A stretch of 53,836 nucleotides of DNA from an uncultured Porphyromonadaceae bacterium (GCA_947175265.1 CAMWMD010000018.1:1-53836), one strand, 5' to 3'; shown: positions 41,632 to 51,887, counted from the stretch's first letter. Numbers and translations are program-made. Notes: generated by a model from the sequence alone, not told the origin.

Positions 41632-42017
41632 GTTATAATATCAGAAAATCGTTTCATGATGTTAGGTTAGTTCGAAAAAGAATTTGAACGCGGTCGATGG
41701 GAATCGGCCGCGTTTCGTGTTTATTCTGAATTATCTCAAAAAAATTCCATCCCCAATCAAACCTTTTTCCTTCTCCTGGTGTTGTAATATCAGAAAATCG
41801 TTTCATGATGTTAGGTTAGTTTGAAAAAGAATTTGAACGCGGTCGATGGGAATCGGCCGCGTTTCGTGTTTATTCTGAATTATCTCAAAAAAATTCCATC
41901 CCCAATCAAACCTTTTTCCTTCTCCTGGTGTTGTAATATCAGAAAATCGTTTCATGATGTTAGGTTAGTTTGAAAAAGAATTTGAACGCGGTCGATGGGA
42001 ATCGGCCGCGTTTCGTT
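41632..42017. repeat. 2.6 tandem copies of a 149-bp unit, each with a hairpin
   Basis: CAGAAAATCGTTTCATGATG begins at 41642, 41791 and 41940, giving a 149-base period. The copies are nearly identical and end where the SpmAB gene's stop begins. Each unit carries the stem AACGCGGTCGAT/ATCGGCCGCGTT around GGGA, followed by a T-rich stretch. Between units there is AT-rich sequence (CCATCCCCAATCAAACC). No coding frame of note spans a unit. It could be tandem small-RNA genes, terminators or a recombination substrate; the orientation is not settled. Confidence 0.85.
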
Positions 42018-42019
42018 TT

Positions 42020-43249
42020 CTATCCAAAAAAGAAATATGCCACTATCACAGCCGCTACGGCTCCGGTAATATCTGCAAGCAACGCATACCCGGCTGCGTA
42101 ACGTGTCTTCATGACTCCCACACTTCCGAAATACACTGCGAGAATATAGAAGGTCGTATCTGTCGAACCTCTTACCGCCGCAGCCACACGGCTTACGAAG
42201 GCATCAGCCCCATTCTCCTTCATCACATCAAGCATCATTGCGCAAGAACCGCTACCGCTAAGTGGCTTCATGAGCATGGTGGGAAGCGCGCCTACCCATC
42301 GGGTGTCTAATCCAAGTGCTCCGATACCCGATTCAACCCATCCGGTGAACGCATCAAGCGCACCGGAAGCCCTGAACATACCTATACCGACTAATATAGC
42401 CACCAGATAAGGGATGATCATTACGGCCGTCTTAAAGCCATCCTTCGCTCCCTCAATGAAAGTGTCGTAGACGTTTATATGTTTCCTAATCCCCGCCAAA
42501 ATAAAAGAGATAATCACGCTGAAGAGGATTACGTTAGCCGCAAACGTGGAATACACCTCCATCTTATCCGCAGGAAGGCGTGAAAGAAGCCAGACCGCTA
42601 TTCCAACCACGGCTGCTATCCCACAGAGCCAACTCCATATCACCCTATCCATCCTTATCCGCTGTTTGATGCAAAGTGCTGTCAGCCCCACTATCGTGGC
42701 GATAGCAGTCGCTATTAGTATGGGGATGAAAATATCTGTCGGATTAGCCGCACCCCCCTGTGCCCTATACATCATTATGCTTATCGGGATAAGGCACAGA
42801 CCCGATGAATTGAGCACGAGAAACATTATCATCGCATCCGTCGCGGTATCCTTCTGCTTGTTCAGGCTCTGCATCTCCTGCATGGCACGCAATCCCATAG
42901 GAGTGGCGGCATTGTCAAGTCCGAGCATATTGGCTGAGATGTTCATGAATATCGCTCCCATTGCCGGATGACCTTTCGGTATACCGGGGAACAGTCGGGA
43001 GAAAAAAGGACTTATGAGGCGTCCGAAAAACTCTATCACTCCCCCCTTCTCCCCTATCTTCATAATCCCGAGCCACAATGTCAGAACTCCCGTCAGCCCA
43101 AGGGATATTTCAAAAGCGTAGGCCGCCTGACTGAAAGAGGAATTCATTATTTCACTCCATACGGCCATATCGCCATAAAAGATGGTTCGCCCGGCTGCCA
43201 TGAGAAAAGCTATTGCAAAAAAGGCAATCCATATCCAGTTTAATACCAT
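42020..43249 (-). CDS. SpmA-SpmB fusion: nucleoside-recognition/spore-maturation-type membrane protein
   Basis: At about 409 residues (ATG 43249) the protein comprises two related membrane domains, each with a NISANMLGL- or LPTMLMKPLSGSGS-type motif (DNAATPMGLRAMQEMQ in the N-half; GSGSCAMMLDVMKENG in the C-half). In Firmicutes the halves are separate proteins SpmA and SpmB; fusion is common in Bacteroidetes. The biological role outside sporulators is unclear. A TAAATTTG -7 box complement lies at 43280-43287, overlapping a TTG start at 43282 that would not be transcribed, so the ATG is used. Its end touches the tandem repeat. Confidence 0.88.
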   Translation of the reverse strand: MVLNWIWIAFFAIAFLMAAGRTIFYGDMAVWSEIMNSSFSQAAYAFEISLGLTGVLTLWLGIMKIGEKGGVIEFFGRLISPFFSRLFPGIPKGHPAMGAIFMNISANMLGLDNAATPMGLRAMQEMQSLNKQKDTATDAMIMFLVLNSSGLCLIPISIMMYRAQGGAANPTDIFIPILIATAIATIVGLTALCIKQRIRMDRVIWSWLCGIAAVVGIAVWLLSRLPADKMEVYSTFAANVILFSVIISFILAGIRKHINVYDTFIEGAKDGFKTAVMIIPYLVAILVGIGMFRASGALDAFTGWVESGIGALGLDTRWVGALPTMLMKPLSGSGSCAMMLDVMKENGADAFVSRVAAAVRGSTDTTFYILAVYFGSVGVMKTRYAAGYALLADITGAVAAVIVAYFFFG

Positions 43250-43366
43250 GCTACGTTTCTTTTGGTGATTATTTTTATGCAAATTTACATATTTTAATCC
43301 CTATTTCCTACCTTGATAAACTAAAACGCAGATGAGGACGTTATATTTTTTAGTAAAATTACTTTA

Positions 43367-44110
43367 ATGATGAACCACAAGCATTTCTTTAAATGGGGTG
43401 GCCGCATTGCCTTGCTTGCCGTCCTGCTCACGGCCGCTCCGGCTTTATGCACGGAACAGGACTCTCCCGAGATGTCGCCCATGCTTGAGATGAATCCCGC
43501 TCCGGCTGAACCCGACAACGTCAAGCCCATACAGAAGGTGCTGTTCCTCGGAGATTCAATGACAGGATGGATGGCCGAGAGATTCAATGCGTATGCCGAT
43601 AATAATGATTTTGAGGTCGCAACGATTGTCTGGGATGGCTCCACAATTTCAAAATGGGCTAATTCCCCGAATCTGAAAAAGATTATTGAGGAACAGAAAC
43701 CGGATGCAGTTATCCTGAGTCTGGGGATGAACGAGCTCTTCGAAGGGAACCCCGAGACCCGACTCACGAAACCTGTAGAGCAACTGAAAGAAACAATAGG
43801 CGATATCCCTTTCCTTTGGATTGGCCCACCTTCATGGCCCGGACATTCCGAGGGTGAGACCCTCAATTCCTGGCTCCAGTCAAAACTTGGAGAGCATAAT
43901 TTCTTCCGCAGTTTTGATCTTGACATACCCCGCCAGAGCAGATCAAACCCCCATCCAAACCGTGAGGGAATAGAGGAATGGATCGACAAGGTGGCCGAAT
44001 GGATTCCCGAAAATTCCAACCTGCATTTCAAAAGCATGGATGCTCCGGCTGAAGGGAAATTCTCAAGAAGCAAGACCTTTATCTATAAACGTATGAAAGA
44101 GAATCTTTAA
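43367..44110 (+). CDS. secreted SGNH/GDSL-like hydrolase
   Basis: The 247-residue protein has a signal peptide (cleavage after about residue 29) and an SGNH-type domain: LFLGDSMTG (block I, nucleophile S in GDS), LSLGMNEL (block III) and SNPHPNREG (block V, catalytic His). It would hydrolyse an ester or acyl group in the periplasm; acetyl groups on glycans or peptidoglycan are plausible substrates. It lies alone, divergent from the SpmAB gene, and is followed by a very long bidirectional terminator. The substrate is not deducible. Confidence 0.85.
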   Translation: MMNHKHFFKWGGRIALLAVLLTAAPALCTEQDSPEMSPMLEMNPAPAEPDNVKPIQKVLFLGDSMTGWMAERFNAYADNNDFEVATIVWDGSTISKWANSPNLKKIIEEQKPDAVILSLGMNELFEGNPETRLTKPVEQLKETIGDIPFLWIGPPSWPGHSEGETLNSWLQSKLGEHNFFRSFDLDIPRQSRSNPHPNREGIEEWIDKVAEWIPENSNLHFKSMDAPAEGKFSRSKTFIYKRMKENL

Positions 44111-44126
44111 TGCGAGATTCCACATA

Positions 44127-44182
44127 GAGGGCAGAAATAACAAAAGCACGACGTGGGTCGTGCTTTTGTTATTTCTGCCCTC
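44127..44182. terminator. long bidirectional terminator between convergent genes
   Basis: The arms are 26 bases each (GAGGGCAGAAATAACAAAAG onward) and are perfectly complementary around a GTGG loop. The hairpin fills the whole interval between the SGNH gene and the leftward YitT gene. Confidence 0.85.
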
Positions 44183-44183
44183 T

Positions 44184-45137
44184 TCATTTGACGGCCGCTT
44201 CATGTTTCTTCGGCTTCTTTATCCTGACTATCATCTTGTCGAATCCCTCTCCGTACACCCCGTTGACATTTGTCTGGGTGATGAAAGCATGTTCATCGAT
44301 TCCCTTTACAATCCTGAATATATGCACACTCTCTATCTTTCGGCAGCACACCAGCAAAAGTTTTACCGGATTCTTCGAATACCATCCTGTGCCATCAATT
44401 ACTGTGACACCCCTATGTGCCTCTTGATTTATAAGATCTGCTATCTCCTCCCATTTGCTGGAAAATATCACGAACTGTGTGGCCTGTCGGTTGGTGTTGA
44501 TTATCATGTCACACATATAGGCGATGACAAACGTCACTACCCAACCGTAGACTATCATGGGCACCCTGACATTGAGACGCTCCTCGAGAGTGCCGTCAAA
44601 GGGGAGGAAGACCGACGACAGGACAATAAGCATATCGCAATAAATCATCGTGCGCCCTATCGTCACGTTGCTCACTTTCGCCACCATTGCCGCCACTATA
44701 TCGGTACCGCCCGACGAACCGTTGTGGATGAACACGAGTCCTATACCTATGCCGCAGAGTATACCACCCAATATCGCGCTCATCGACATCTCCGCAATCA
44801 GCGGATGACCTATGGACGTGAAGAAACTCTCGAAAATACCAATGGCAAGCGACAGGACAGTCGCGCCGAATATGGTCCTCGCCACAAATTTTTTCCCTAC
44901 TATACGCCACGCTATCGCTAAAAGCAACAGGTTGCAGGCATACTGGGTCACAGATACCCTTATCAATTTATCTGTTGCGAAATATACGAGCGAACCCACA
45001 CCGGATAGGCCCCCAATCACGATGCCGTGAGGCAGAATAAAACCGGTAAAACCCACTGCGTAAAGAGTCAGACCAAAGATTATCAGTATGTAATCTCTCG
45101 TCTCCTGCATTAATTTGTTGTAGTTTACAGTTGACAT
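44184..45137 (-). CDS. YitT family membrane protein (DUF2179)
   Basis: The 317-residue protein has five to six membrane helices (GFTGFILPHGIVIGGLSGVG near 30-49) and the C-terminal DUF2179 domain (about 225-310, FVIFSSKWEEIADLINQEAH). This is the YitT/YebE family of integral membrane proteins with no assigned transport substrate. It stands as a single gene; a TAATTTTG -7 box complement at 45184-45191 sits upstream. Confidence 0.92.
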   Translation of the reverse strand: MSTVNYNKLMQETRDYILIIFGLTLYAVGFTGFILPHGIVIGGLSGVGSLVYFATDKLIRVSVTQYACNLLLLAIAWRIVGKKFVARTIFGATVLSLAIGIFESFFTSIGHPLIAEMSMSAILGGILCGIGIGLVFIHNGSSGGTDIVAAMVAKVSNVTIGRTMIYCDMLIVLSSVFLPFDGTLEERLNVRVPMIVYGWVVTFVIAYMCDMIINTNRQATQFVIFSSKWEEIADLINQEAHRGVTVIDGTGWYSKNPVKLLLVCCRKIESVHIFRIVKGIDEHAFITQTNVNGVYGEGFDKMIVRIKKPKKHEAAVK

Positions 45138-45372
45138 TTCTCTTGATGTTGGCTGTTGTTAATAATGGTCATTGTTGTGCCCGCAAAATTAAGAATTAAA
45201 TTCCATTATTCTTTAAATTGTCACTAATTTTTATTGGCCGTTTCATTGGGAAATTTCTTCCGCTTATTGACGCCTACTTTAAGTATTTTTACCTAATTTT
45301 GCATTCTCAATCCCTTCCCCTTTCCGTCATCAGGAAAGTCAGGGAGAGCGAAAGTATAATCAATTGCACTTT

Positions 45373-46068
45373 ATGAAACTACATTCGATTTTCACAACCG
45401 CTTTCATGGTCGCTTCCACTCTCAATGCTTTTGCGGGTGACTTCCTGGACTCTGACCAACCCTCCTCTTTATTTACACTTGGAGTAAGGGCAGGCGTCAA
45501 TACTTCCGTCCACACTTTCGATTCCCGTTTCTTCGATGTATGGAACGTCAATTCCTGGGGCACCGGAATTGACGCCGGTGCAGTCTTCGATATAAATCTC
45601 AGGCAATATATCTCCATTCAGCCCGGCTTTTTCTTCGAAAGCCGAAGCGGACACTATTCCTACATCAACGCCTACACTGACGCTGACGGAGAGGAAGCCC
45701 AATACACCCAGTTGGGAAAATACCGGGGTTACTTTCTCAATATCCCGGTCCTTATCTCTGTAAAATTCAATCTCGCTTCTAATGTAAAGTGGATTGTGGA
45801 AGCCGGCCCCTATCTCCAACTGAAACTCCATTCGTCAGACAACGAGATTATCGACGTGATGACTTTCCCGGAAAAGGATGTCATCGCGCTTGAGAAAGTG
45901 TCGGCAAATTCATCCGACTTCGGCCTGAAAATCGGTTCCGGAATACTGGTCAACGAGCATTACTCCTTCTCCATACACTATCTCGCCGGCGGCCGTGACG
46001 TATGGAAAGCACCTTTTGACGGTGGACGCAACAAGGCCTGGACTTTTACCGTAGGTTATAATTTCTAA
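45373..46068 (+). CDS. outer membrane beta-barrel protein (PorT-like)
   Basis: The 231-residue protein (ATG 45373) has a signal peptide (MKLHSIFTTAFMVASTLNAF) and a series of amphipathic strands with the FTLGVRAGVNTSVHT start typical of PorT/OmpA-like outer membrane beta-barrels (OMP_b-brl_2). It ends in a terminal aromatic strand (FTVGYNF), as needed for barrel insertion. Function unknown. It is convergent with miaA, overlapping the end of that gene by 4 bases. A TAATTTTG -7 box at 45294-45301 is a likely promoter. Confidence 0.85.
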   Translation: MKLHSIFTTAFMVASTLNAFAGDFLDSDQPSSLFTLGVRAGVNTSVHTFDSRFFDVWNVNSWGTGIDAGAVFDINLRQYISIQPGFFFESRSGHYSYINAYTDADGEEAQYTQLGKYRGYFLNIPVLISVKFNLASNVKWIVEAGPYLQLKLHSSDNEIIDVMTFPEKDVIALEKVSANSSDFGLKIGSGILVNEHYSFSIHYLAGGRDVWKAPFDGGRNKAWTFTVGYNF

Positions 46069-46976
46069 TGCCCGAGCATTTCCAGTATCCTCCTCGCGTT
46101 ATCTTCTGTCGGAAGTGATAAATCGAGCCTTACCATTCCACTATCGCGTTTATGCCAGGTAATCTGTTTCTTGGCATAGACGCGGGTATTTTTCTGTATC
46201 CTCGCCACGGCCTCCTCTTTGGTCATTTTTCCATCAAACCATGCGAACATCTCCTTCAGGCCAACCGTGTTGAGGGAGTTGAGTCCCCTTCGTCCCTCCA
46301 CACTTCTTGCCTCCTCCTCCAGCCCTGCATCCATCATCATCTCCACCCTGCGGTTGATCCGTCCGAACAACTTCTCCCTATCACCCTCCAGACATACCTT
46401 TATTATCCTGAACGGGCGCTCCCTCCTTTCACCCGTCAGAAGGCTGCTGTATGCTCTCCCCGCCGTGCGGCATATTTCTACAGCATGGAACACTCGCTTC
46501 ATATTCTTACGGTCGACCCTCTCGAAATGCACAGGATCGACCCGTGAGAGTTCAGACAGTAGCCATTCATCCCCCTCGCGTTCCCATTCTTCCGTCAATT
46601 CACGGCGAATATCCGCAGGAACCGTAGGGAGTTCGTCTATTCCGTTGCATAGGGCATCAACATACATCATTGAGCCCCCACATACCACCGCCACATCCTT
46701 ATCCCCGAATATCTCGTGAAGGATGCCGAGTGCATCTTCCTCAAACTCGCTCGCGCTGTAATACTCCTCCAATTCAAGCATTTCCAGAAGATGATGCCTC
46801 ACGCCACCCCTCTCCTCTTCGGTCGGCACAGCCGTCACAATCGGTATACCCTTAAATACTTGTCGGCTGTCGGCTGATATTATCTCTGTCCCGAGCCTCT
46901 TGGCAACATCAACGGCAAGGGCCGACTTCCCGGAAGCAGTCGGCCCTGTTATCACAATAAGTGTCTTATCTTTCAT
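46065..46976 (-). CDS. miaA: tRNA dimethylallyltransferase
   Basis: The 303-residue enzyme transfers a dimethylallyl group to A37 of tRNAs that read codons beginning with U. It carries the P-loop GPTASGKS (11-18), the [10 protein letters not shown] motif and the C-terminal [13 protein letters not shown] motif. Length fits. It overlaps pepT upstream by 4 bases (46973-46976), so both are probably in one transcript. Confidence 0.95.
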   Translation of the reverse strand: MKDKTLIVITGPTASGKSALAVDVAKRLGTEIISADSRQVFKGIPIVTAVPTEEERGGVRHHLLEMLELEEYYSASEFEEDALGILHEIFGDKDVAVVCGGSMMYVDALCNGIDELPTVPADIRRELTEEWEREGDEWLLSELSRVDPVHFERVDRKNMKRVFHAVEICRTAGRAYSSLLTGERRERPFRIIKVCLEGDREKLFGRINRRVEMMMDAGLEEEARSVEGRRGLNSLNTVGLKEMFAWFDGKMTKEEAVARIQKNTRVYAKKQITWHKRDSGMVRLDLSLPTEDNARRILEMLGH

Positions 46977-48193
46977 TTCTCAGCAGCAAGCCGGCAGATA
47001 TTCACAATCACGTCGGTAGCCTTCTCCATCGACTGGATTGCCACAAATTCATAGCGCCCGTGGAAATTCTCTCCCCCCGCGAATATATTGGGGCACGGCA
47101 GACCCTTGAAGGAGAGTTGCGCTCCGTCAGTGCCTCCGCGTATGGGCTGCACTTTAGGCTCTACTCCAGCCTCCCGCATCGCCTTTTCAGCCAATTCTAT
47201 TATATACATGACCGGCTCGATCTTCTCACGCATATTATAATACTGATCCTTGATCTCGACTGATGCGCAACCCGGATACTCGCTGTTGGTTTTCCTTACG
47301 AGATGCTCCATCTCACGCTTACGGCTTTCAAAACGGGCACGGTCGTGATCGCGCAGTATATAACTGAGTACGGTCTGCTCCACGGTTCCCTCAATCCCTA
47401 CAAGATGATAGAACCCTTCATACCCCTCTGTGTGCTCTGGAGTTTCCCAACGCGGCAGCATGACAATGAACTGGGTTGCCACACGCATGGAATTTACCAT
47501 CTTATGTTTAGCAGTCCCGGGATGCACGTTGCGACCCTTGATAGTCACCTTCGCGCTTGCCGCATTGAAGTTCTCGAATTCGAGTTCGCCGACAGCGCCT
47601 CCATCCATTGTGTAGGCAAAGTCTGCACCGAAGCGGGCAACGTCAAATTTATGTGCCCCCATGCCGATCTCCTCGTCAGGATTGAATGCTACACGTATCT
47701 TCCCGTGCTTTATCTCAGGATGACGCTGAAGATGCGCCACGGCACTTATTATCTCCGCGATGCCGGCCTTGTCGTCAGCTCCGAGCAGTGTGGTGCCGTC
47801 TGTCACGATAAGGTCTTGCCCTATATAATTCAGCAGTTCCGGAAACTCTTCCGGGCTCAGCATTATCCCCTTTTCCTTATTGAGGGTTATGGTCTTTCCG
47901 TCATAATCCTTCACTATACGGGGTTTTACATGCTTACCGCTCATATCCGGCGACGTATCGAGATGCGCTATGAATCCGACCACCGGAGCATCCGCGCTAC
48001 AGTTGGCAGGGAGTGTCGCCATTAGATAGCCGTTATCATCAAGGGAAATATCCTCAAGACCCATCTCCTCAAGGCGTTCCTTCAGGAATTGGGCGAATAT
48101 CATCTGTCCCGGTGTGGAGGGGGTCATATTGGTCAATTCGTCGCTCTGTGTGTCGAATGCCACATAACTGAGAAATCTATCCGTTACTGTCAT
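46973..48193 (-). CDS. pepT: peptidase T (tripeptidase)
   Basis: The 406-residue enzyme is a cytosolic M20 family aminotripeptidase. It shows the metal-binding histidine/aspartate motif AHLDTSPD, the GADDKAG loop and the FNPDEEIG motif with the catalytic glutamates, plus the [13 protein letters not shown] region near the end. It releases the N-terminal residue from tripeptides. The gene is translationally coupled to miaA through a 4-base overlap, an order often found in Bacteroidetes. A TAATTTTG -7 box complement lies at 48227-48234. Confidence 0.94.
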   Translation of the reverse strand: MTVTDRFLSYVAFDTQSDELTNMTPSTPGQMIFAQFLKERLEEMGLEDISLDDNGYLMATLPANCSADAPVVGFIAHLDTSPDMSGKHVKPRIVKDYDGKTITLNKEKGIMLSPEEFPELLNYIGQDLIVTDGTTLLGADDKAGIAEIISAVAHLQRHPEIKHGKIRVAFNPDEEIGMGAHKFDVARFGADFAYTMDGGAVGELEFENFNAASAKVTIKGRNVHPGTAKHKMVNSMRVATQFIVMLPRWETPEHTEGYEGFYHLVGIEGTVEQTVLSYILRDHDRARFESRKREMEHLVRKTNSEYPGCASVEIKDQYYNMREKIEPVMYIIELAEKAMREAGVEPKVQPIRGGTDGAQLSFKGLPCPNIFAGGENFHGRYEFVAIQSMEKATDVIVNICRLAAEK

Positions 48194-48323
48194 GGTAGTT
48201 TTATATATAATTCAGGTTACTGATTGCAAAATTATAAAAAATTTCACAATTAATATTCCTTTTATACCCTTTATTATTCCTCACTCTTCAATTTGTCTCC
48301 CTCTTCACTATCCGCTCTCCATC

Positions 48324-49277
48324 TCACCTTCCTTTCAGGAAATGCTCCCGGGAGTCGTAAAACAGACTGAAATACCGCTTCATGTTTTCCAACTCCCACC
48401 ACTTGCAGATATCCACGGGGTTACGGTCAAGATTATAGACCTTCGCATTCTCCATCGATAAGATAAAAGGAGAATGTGATGATATCAGAAATTGGCATTT
48501 CCCATAGCGTGCGAGATATTGGATTAGGGAGGCCAGTTTTATCTGAAACTCGCACGACATACTGTTCTCAGGCTCATCAAGCAGATACAACCCGGGCTTC
48601 TCCAGAAGTTCCGACAATTTCATAAGGGCTGTCTCCCCGTTGCTGTAACCACGTTCCATCTTACCCACCGTATCGATAAGGAGTTTGTTGAATGAACTGC
48701 CTCTGCTGCGTGTGGCGTTTCTTGCTTTCCTTATCTCAACTCCCCTCTTGAAGTTTTCCACATTATACCCGGTTTCAAAATTCAGATGCCTCGGCAATTC
48801 CTCTGGTGCGACATATTCATCCATAAGAAGGCGGCTTTTCTGGAGTTTCCTGTCATTATCAAGGCGCAATTCCTGCATCGACTTGAATATGTCGTCGCTC
48901 GTGAGCACCGTCGTGATTGAGGAGATGTCATATTTCGTGGGTGTGCGTTTCCTTGCCGATACTGTATCGCCGGCCACATCCGGGGAGACAGTATAACGGC
49001 ATCTCTTCACATATTCCTCAAAATAGGGACTCGAATTGAACATCGCCCTCCTCTCCGCTTCAAGTTTCTCACTTATCACATTGATAATGGTTGATTTCCC
49101 GGATCCGTTACCTCCATAAAGTATGGTGATAGGCTCAAAATCTATCGACCACAACGATATTTCTGACGTGATATGGAAAGGATAGGAATGCTCATCATAG
49201 AACGAACCTCGCGGCTGATCATAATACAGATTATCACTTTCGAGATCCGGGAATATGAATTTCTCAAGATAAAGCAT
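48324..49277 (-). CDS. AAA family ATPase of the RecF/OLD-like type
   Basis: The 317-residue protein (ATG 49277) has Walker A GGNGSGKST (near 55-63), a signature-like YSNGE, Walker B LYLLDEPENSMS and a final SSHSPFIL. These fit small ABC-type/RecF-like ATPases. The protein lacks a TOPRIM domain, so it is not a full OLD nuclease. No partner gene is adjacent, so a stand-alone role in DNA or RNA processing or a regulatory role is only inferred. A TATATTTG box and a TTTG 20 bases upstream (complements at 49283-49290 and 49311-49314) give a near leaderless transcript. Confidence 0.82.
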   Translation of the reverse strand: MLYLEKFIFPDLESDNLYYDQPRGSFYDEHSYPFHITSEISLWSIDFEPITILYGGNGSGKSTIINVISEKLEAERRAMFNSSPYFEEYVKRCRYTVSPDVAGDTVSARKRTPTKYDISSITTVLTSDDIFKSMQELRLDNDRKLQKSRLLMDEYVAPEELPRHLNFETGYNVENFKRGVEIRKARNATRSRGSSFNKLLIDTVGKMERGYSNGETALMKLSELLEKPGLYLLDEPENSMSCEFQIKLASLIQYLARYGKCQFLISSHSPFILSMENAKVYNLDRNPVDICKWWELENMKRYFSLFYDSREHFLKGR

Positions 49278-49461
49278 AGCGTCAAATATATTTGGTAAAT
49301 CACTACAAGTCAAAAAAGAATATCACTTACCTCCGCTATTGTTTCTTCGGAAGTTTTCCTGATAATAAAATCTACGGTCCCTGTTCTCATCCGGACATGC
49401 ACATTCTATGACGTACGCAAGCGCAGACAGGGACCGTGAAAGTATATTTAGAATGGTGGCT

Positions 49462-49752
49462 TTATTTCTTCTCCACCTCTTTCACCTTGAATTTCAATTT
49501 GGAGAAAGCCTCTTCGATTTTCTTCAGGTCGGTCTTATCGGAATCGTAGGTTACGGTGATGGTCTGATTCTTAAGGTCAGTCTCCACTTTCTTCACACCC
49601 TTCTCAAAACGGATGTTACCCTTGATCCTCTTCTCGCAGTTTTCACATGTCATGCGTGGTTCAGGAGTCAGCGTCACCACCTTCAATTCTTTCGCACTTA
49701 CCGTAATGGCCGCTGCAGCCATCACCAATGCCATAATAGACTTTTTCAGCAT
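49462..49752 (-). CDS. periplasmic HMA-domain metal-binding protein
   Basis: The 96-residue protein has a signal peptide (cleavage after about residue 20, VSA) and a heavy-metal-associated domain with the metal motif MTCENCEKR (C36, C39). It is MerP-like and would chaperone a soft metal such as copper or mercury in the periplasm. It follows the TonB receptor gene by 38 bases on the same strand and is probably cotranscribed, so the pair may capture and hand over a metal. Confidence 0.88.
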   Translation of the reverse strand: MLKKSIMALVMAAAAITVSAKELKVVTLTPEPRMTCENCEKRIKGNIRFEKGVKKVETDLKNQTITVTYDSDKTDLKKIEEAFSKLKFKVKEVEKK

Positions 49753-49790
49753 AAGAATACTATATTTAAGATTGACAAATTATTTTACGT

Positions 49791-51824
49791 TTATAGTTTC
49801 CCGAAATTGAATCTCAACCCGACGTAAGCCATCGCCCCGTGTAGAGGGCCCCATATCATCGTTGAATCAAAATTCGGACTCCACGGATTCTCCGAAGAGA
49901 TTATCGGATTCTTCTGGCGGAAATCTGTAAGGTTCTCGCCCCCGACATATATGGAGAAATTGCGGAACCAGCGGGTCACCTGCAGATTCAACTGCGGGAA
50001 AGCCTTGAATCTGTGCGGCCATGAGTATGTGCCGTCAGCGGTGAGATAAGGACTCGGCATCCTCCCCCCTCCGTTGATTACAAAAGTCGCGTCAAACTGC
50101 CATATATCCATCTCCGTGGAAAATGAGGCTGTCAGCAGCGCCTTGTAGCGCGAGGTCAGCGGTTTCTCCATGAGCACCCCGCCGTAGGTGGATTTGACGT
50201 CATTGAGACGCCACGCTGCAGTAACGGTCAGTCCGAAATCCGACTCGTATGTACCCTCCACCTGAAATGTATGTGAATAGGATTTACCCTCAAGATCGGT
50301 TATCACAAGTTTATGCGGATCACTGTCATAATCGGCTATCACCTGACGTGAGAAACGTGTATAGAAATACTCCGCATCCAGACGTATCCGATGCCCCGAT
50401 ATCGGTATCGTCAACGTGGCGTTGGCACCGTAATTCCATGATGCCTCCTGATTCAGATTCTCGACCACGAGTTCCCTTCCGCTCGCAAGGAGATAGTTAT
50501 ATTCCGCCCATCCGAAAACCGAACGGTATCCTTTCCCTACGGAAGCACGGAGTGTAAGCGGCTCCACCGGTGTATAGCGCACGTTGAAACGGGGAGTGAC
50601 AAACCATCCGTACCGGCTGCTGTAGTCACCTCTCACTCCGGCCATGGCTGTCAGACGGGTGTCGAATTTCATCGTGTACTGTGCGTAACCTCCCGCTGTA
50701 TTCTCCATCTCGATAAGCCTCTGTCTCGATGAGCCGGGGGTATTGTCCCTTTTCAAACGCTGATTCAGGAAATCGTAGTTATATGATAACCCTACTGAAA
50801 GATTATGGGCCTCTCCGAAATCAGATTCATACATCAACTGGGCGTTTACGTTGGCCTCATCCACATCATATCCCTTGTAACCGTACTTGCTGTCCAGTCC
50901 ATGATAAGAACCGATAGCCATCAACGCTATGTTGGAACCCCGCTCCCTGTCGATTATGAAGGCATGCTTCATATACCCCTCATACCTCTGCGTATTCAAG
51001 GTTATGACATAGGCCGGCATACCCTCGATATGATGATAGCCATGCCCTATCTGCCCCGCCTTGCTCTTTTCATTGATGATTCCGAAACCGGCGTGCATGA
51101 TATAGGTATCCCCAAGATAGTTCCAACGGTTCTGGAGATTGATCTGTCTCAGGTCGGGAGTATCCACAAAACCGTCGTCGTTACCGTCATGATTCATGAA
51201 ACGGTCTTCAAAATGGGCCAGCACCTCGGTGTTTAGTTTCGGCGTCAGATGAAAATTGGCATCTGCGTTCACCTCCATCTTGACATCGGAATCAATGTAG
51301 AGATTGATAGCCTCCCCTGCCGGGTCTTGCGGTTTCAGGTATTCCACATTTATTTGCCCTGACATGGATTCAAAACCGTTTTTCACAGAACTGCAACCTT
51401 TCGATACACTTATGCTTTTCATCCACGGCCCCGGGACGTAGCGCAGCGCGTATGGTCTCGCCGCTCCTCGGAAATTGGGGAGATTCTCGGTCAGAAGTTG
51501 CACATAACTTCCTGAAAGGCCGAGCAGTTTTATCTGCTTGGCACCTGTGGCAGGATCTGAATAGTTCACATCCACGGAAGCATTTGTAGTGAAACTTTCG
51601 CCAAGATTGCAGCATGCCGCCCTGCAAAGTTCTGCCTGATTTATCTGGAATGCGTTTTCGGGTCCGAGATCCTTGAGTTTCCCCGACTTTCGCTGGGTAA
51701 ACACAAAGTCATCCAGATCTTTCCATTGCGTTGTATCGTTCACCTCCTGTGCCATGGCATCTATACTCCAGATGGTTGCCAGGCCGGAGAATATCGGAAG
51801 CACAAATATCGATATTCGTTTCAT
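49791..51824 (-). CDS. TonB-dependent receptor linked to metal handling
   Basis: The 677-residue protein has a signal peptide (cleavage near residue 25, AMA-QEV), a plug domain (about 60-185) and a barrel with the terminal strand YVGLRFNFGKL. It lacks a carboxypeptidase-regulatory domain. The plug contains ELCRAACCNLGESF, a cysteine-rich segment near residue 70 that could coordinate metal. Together with the downstream HMA protein it fits uptake or sensing of a metal or metal complex. A TTTG-N19-TAATTTTG promoter precedes it on the minus strand. Confidence 0.88.
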   Translation of the reverse strand: MKRISIFVLPIFSGLATIWSIDAMAQEVNDTTQWKDLDDFVFTQRKSGKLKDLGPENAFQINQAELCRAACCNLGESFTTNASVDVNYSDPATGAKQIKLLGLSGSYVQLLTENLPNFRGAARPYALRYVPGPWMKSISVSKGCSSVKNGFESMSGQINVEYLKPQDPAGEAINLYIDSDVKMEVNADANFHLTPKLNTEVLAHFEDRFMNHDGNDDGFVDTPDLRQINLQNRWNYLGDTYIMHAGFGIINEKSKAGQIGHGYHHIEGMPAYVITLNTQRYEGYMKHAFIIDRERGSNIALMAIGSYHGLDSKYGYKGYDVDEANVNAQLMYESDFGEAHNLSVGLSYNYDFLNQRLKRDNTPGSSRQRLIEMENTAGGYAQYTMKFDTRLTAMAGVRGDYSSRYGWFVTPRFNVRYTPVEPLTLRASVGKGYRSVFGWAEYNYLLASGRELVVENLNQEASWNYGANATLTIPISGHRIRLDAEYFYTRFSRQVIADYDSDPHKLVITDLEGKSYSHTFQVEGTYESDFGLTVTAAWRLNDVKSTYGGVLMEKPLTSRYKALLTASFSTEMDIWQFDATFVINGGGRMPSPYLTADGTYSWPHRFKAFPQLNLQVTRWFRNFSIYVGGENLTDFRQKNPIISSENPWSPNFDSTMIWGPLHGAMAYVGLRFNFGKL

Positions 51825-51887
51825 TTGATCTGTTTTTGCATACCCCTCCCCTTAGCTTCAAGCCACGGATTCCCGTGAAACAACATG

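Noticed and set aside
41632..42017. CRISPR array
   Set aside because: The repeats are 149 bases with nearly identical copies and no unique spacers.
44160..44921. Long plus-strand frame opposite the YitT gene
   Set aside because: It is the reverse frame of a clear integral membrane protein and has no recognisable features; the YitT frame has family motifs and conserved start and stop positions.
49283..49314. Fully certain promoter for the AAA ATPase gene
   Set aside because: The boxes match well, but the start codon would lie at the transcription start, so the transcript would be leaderless. I therefore mention it only as a hint in the gene entry.
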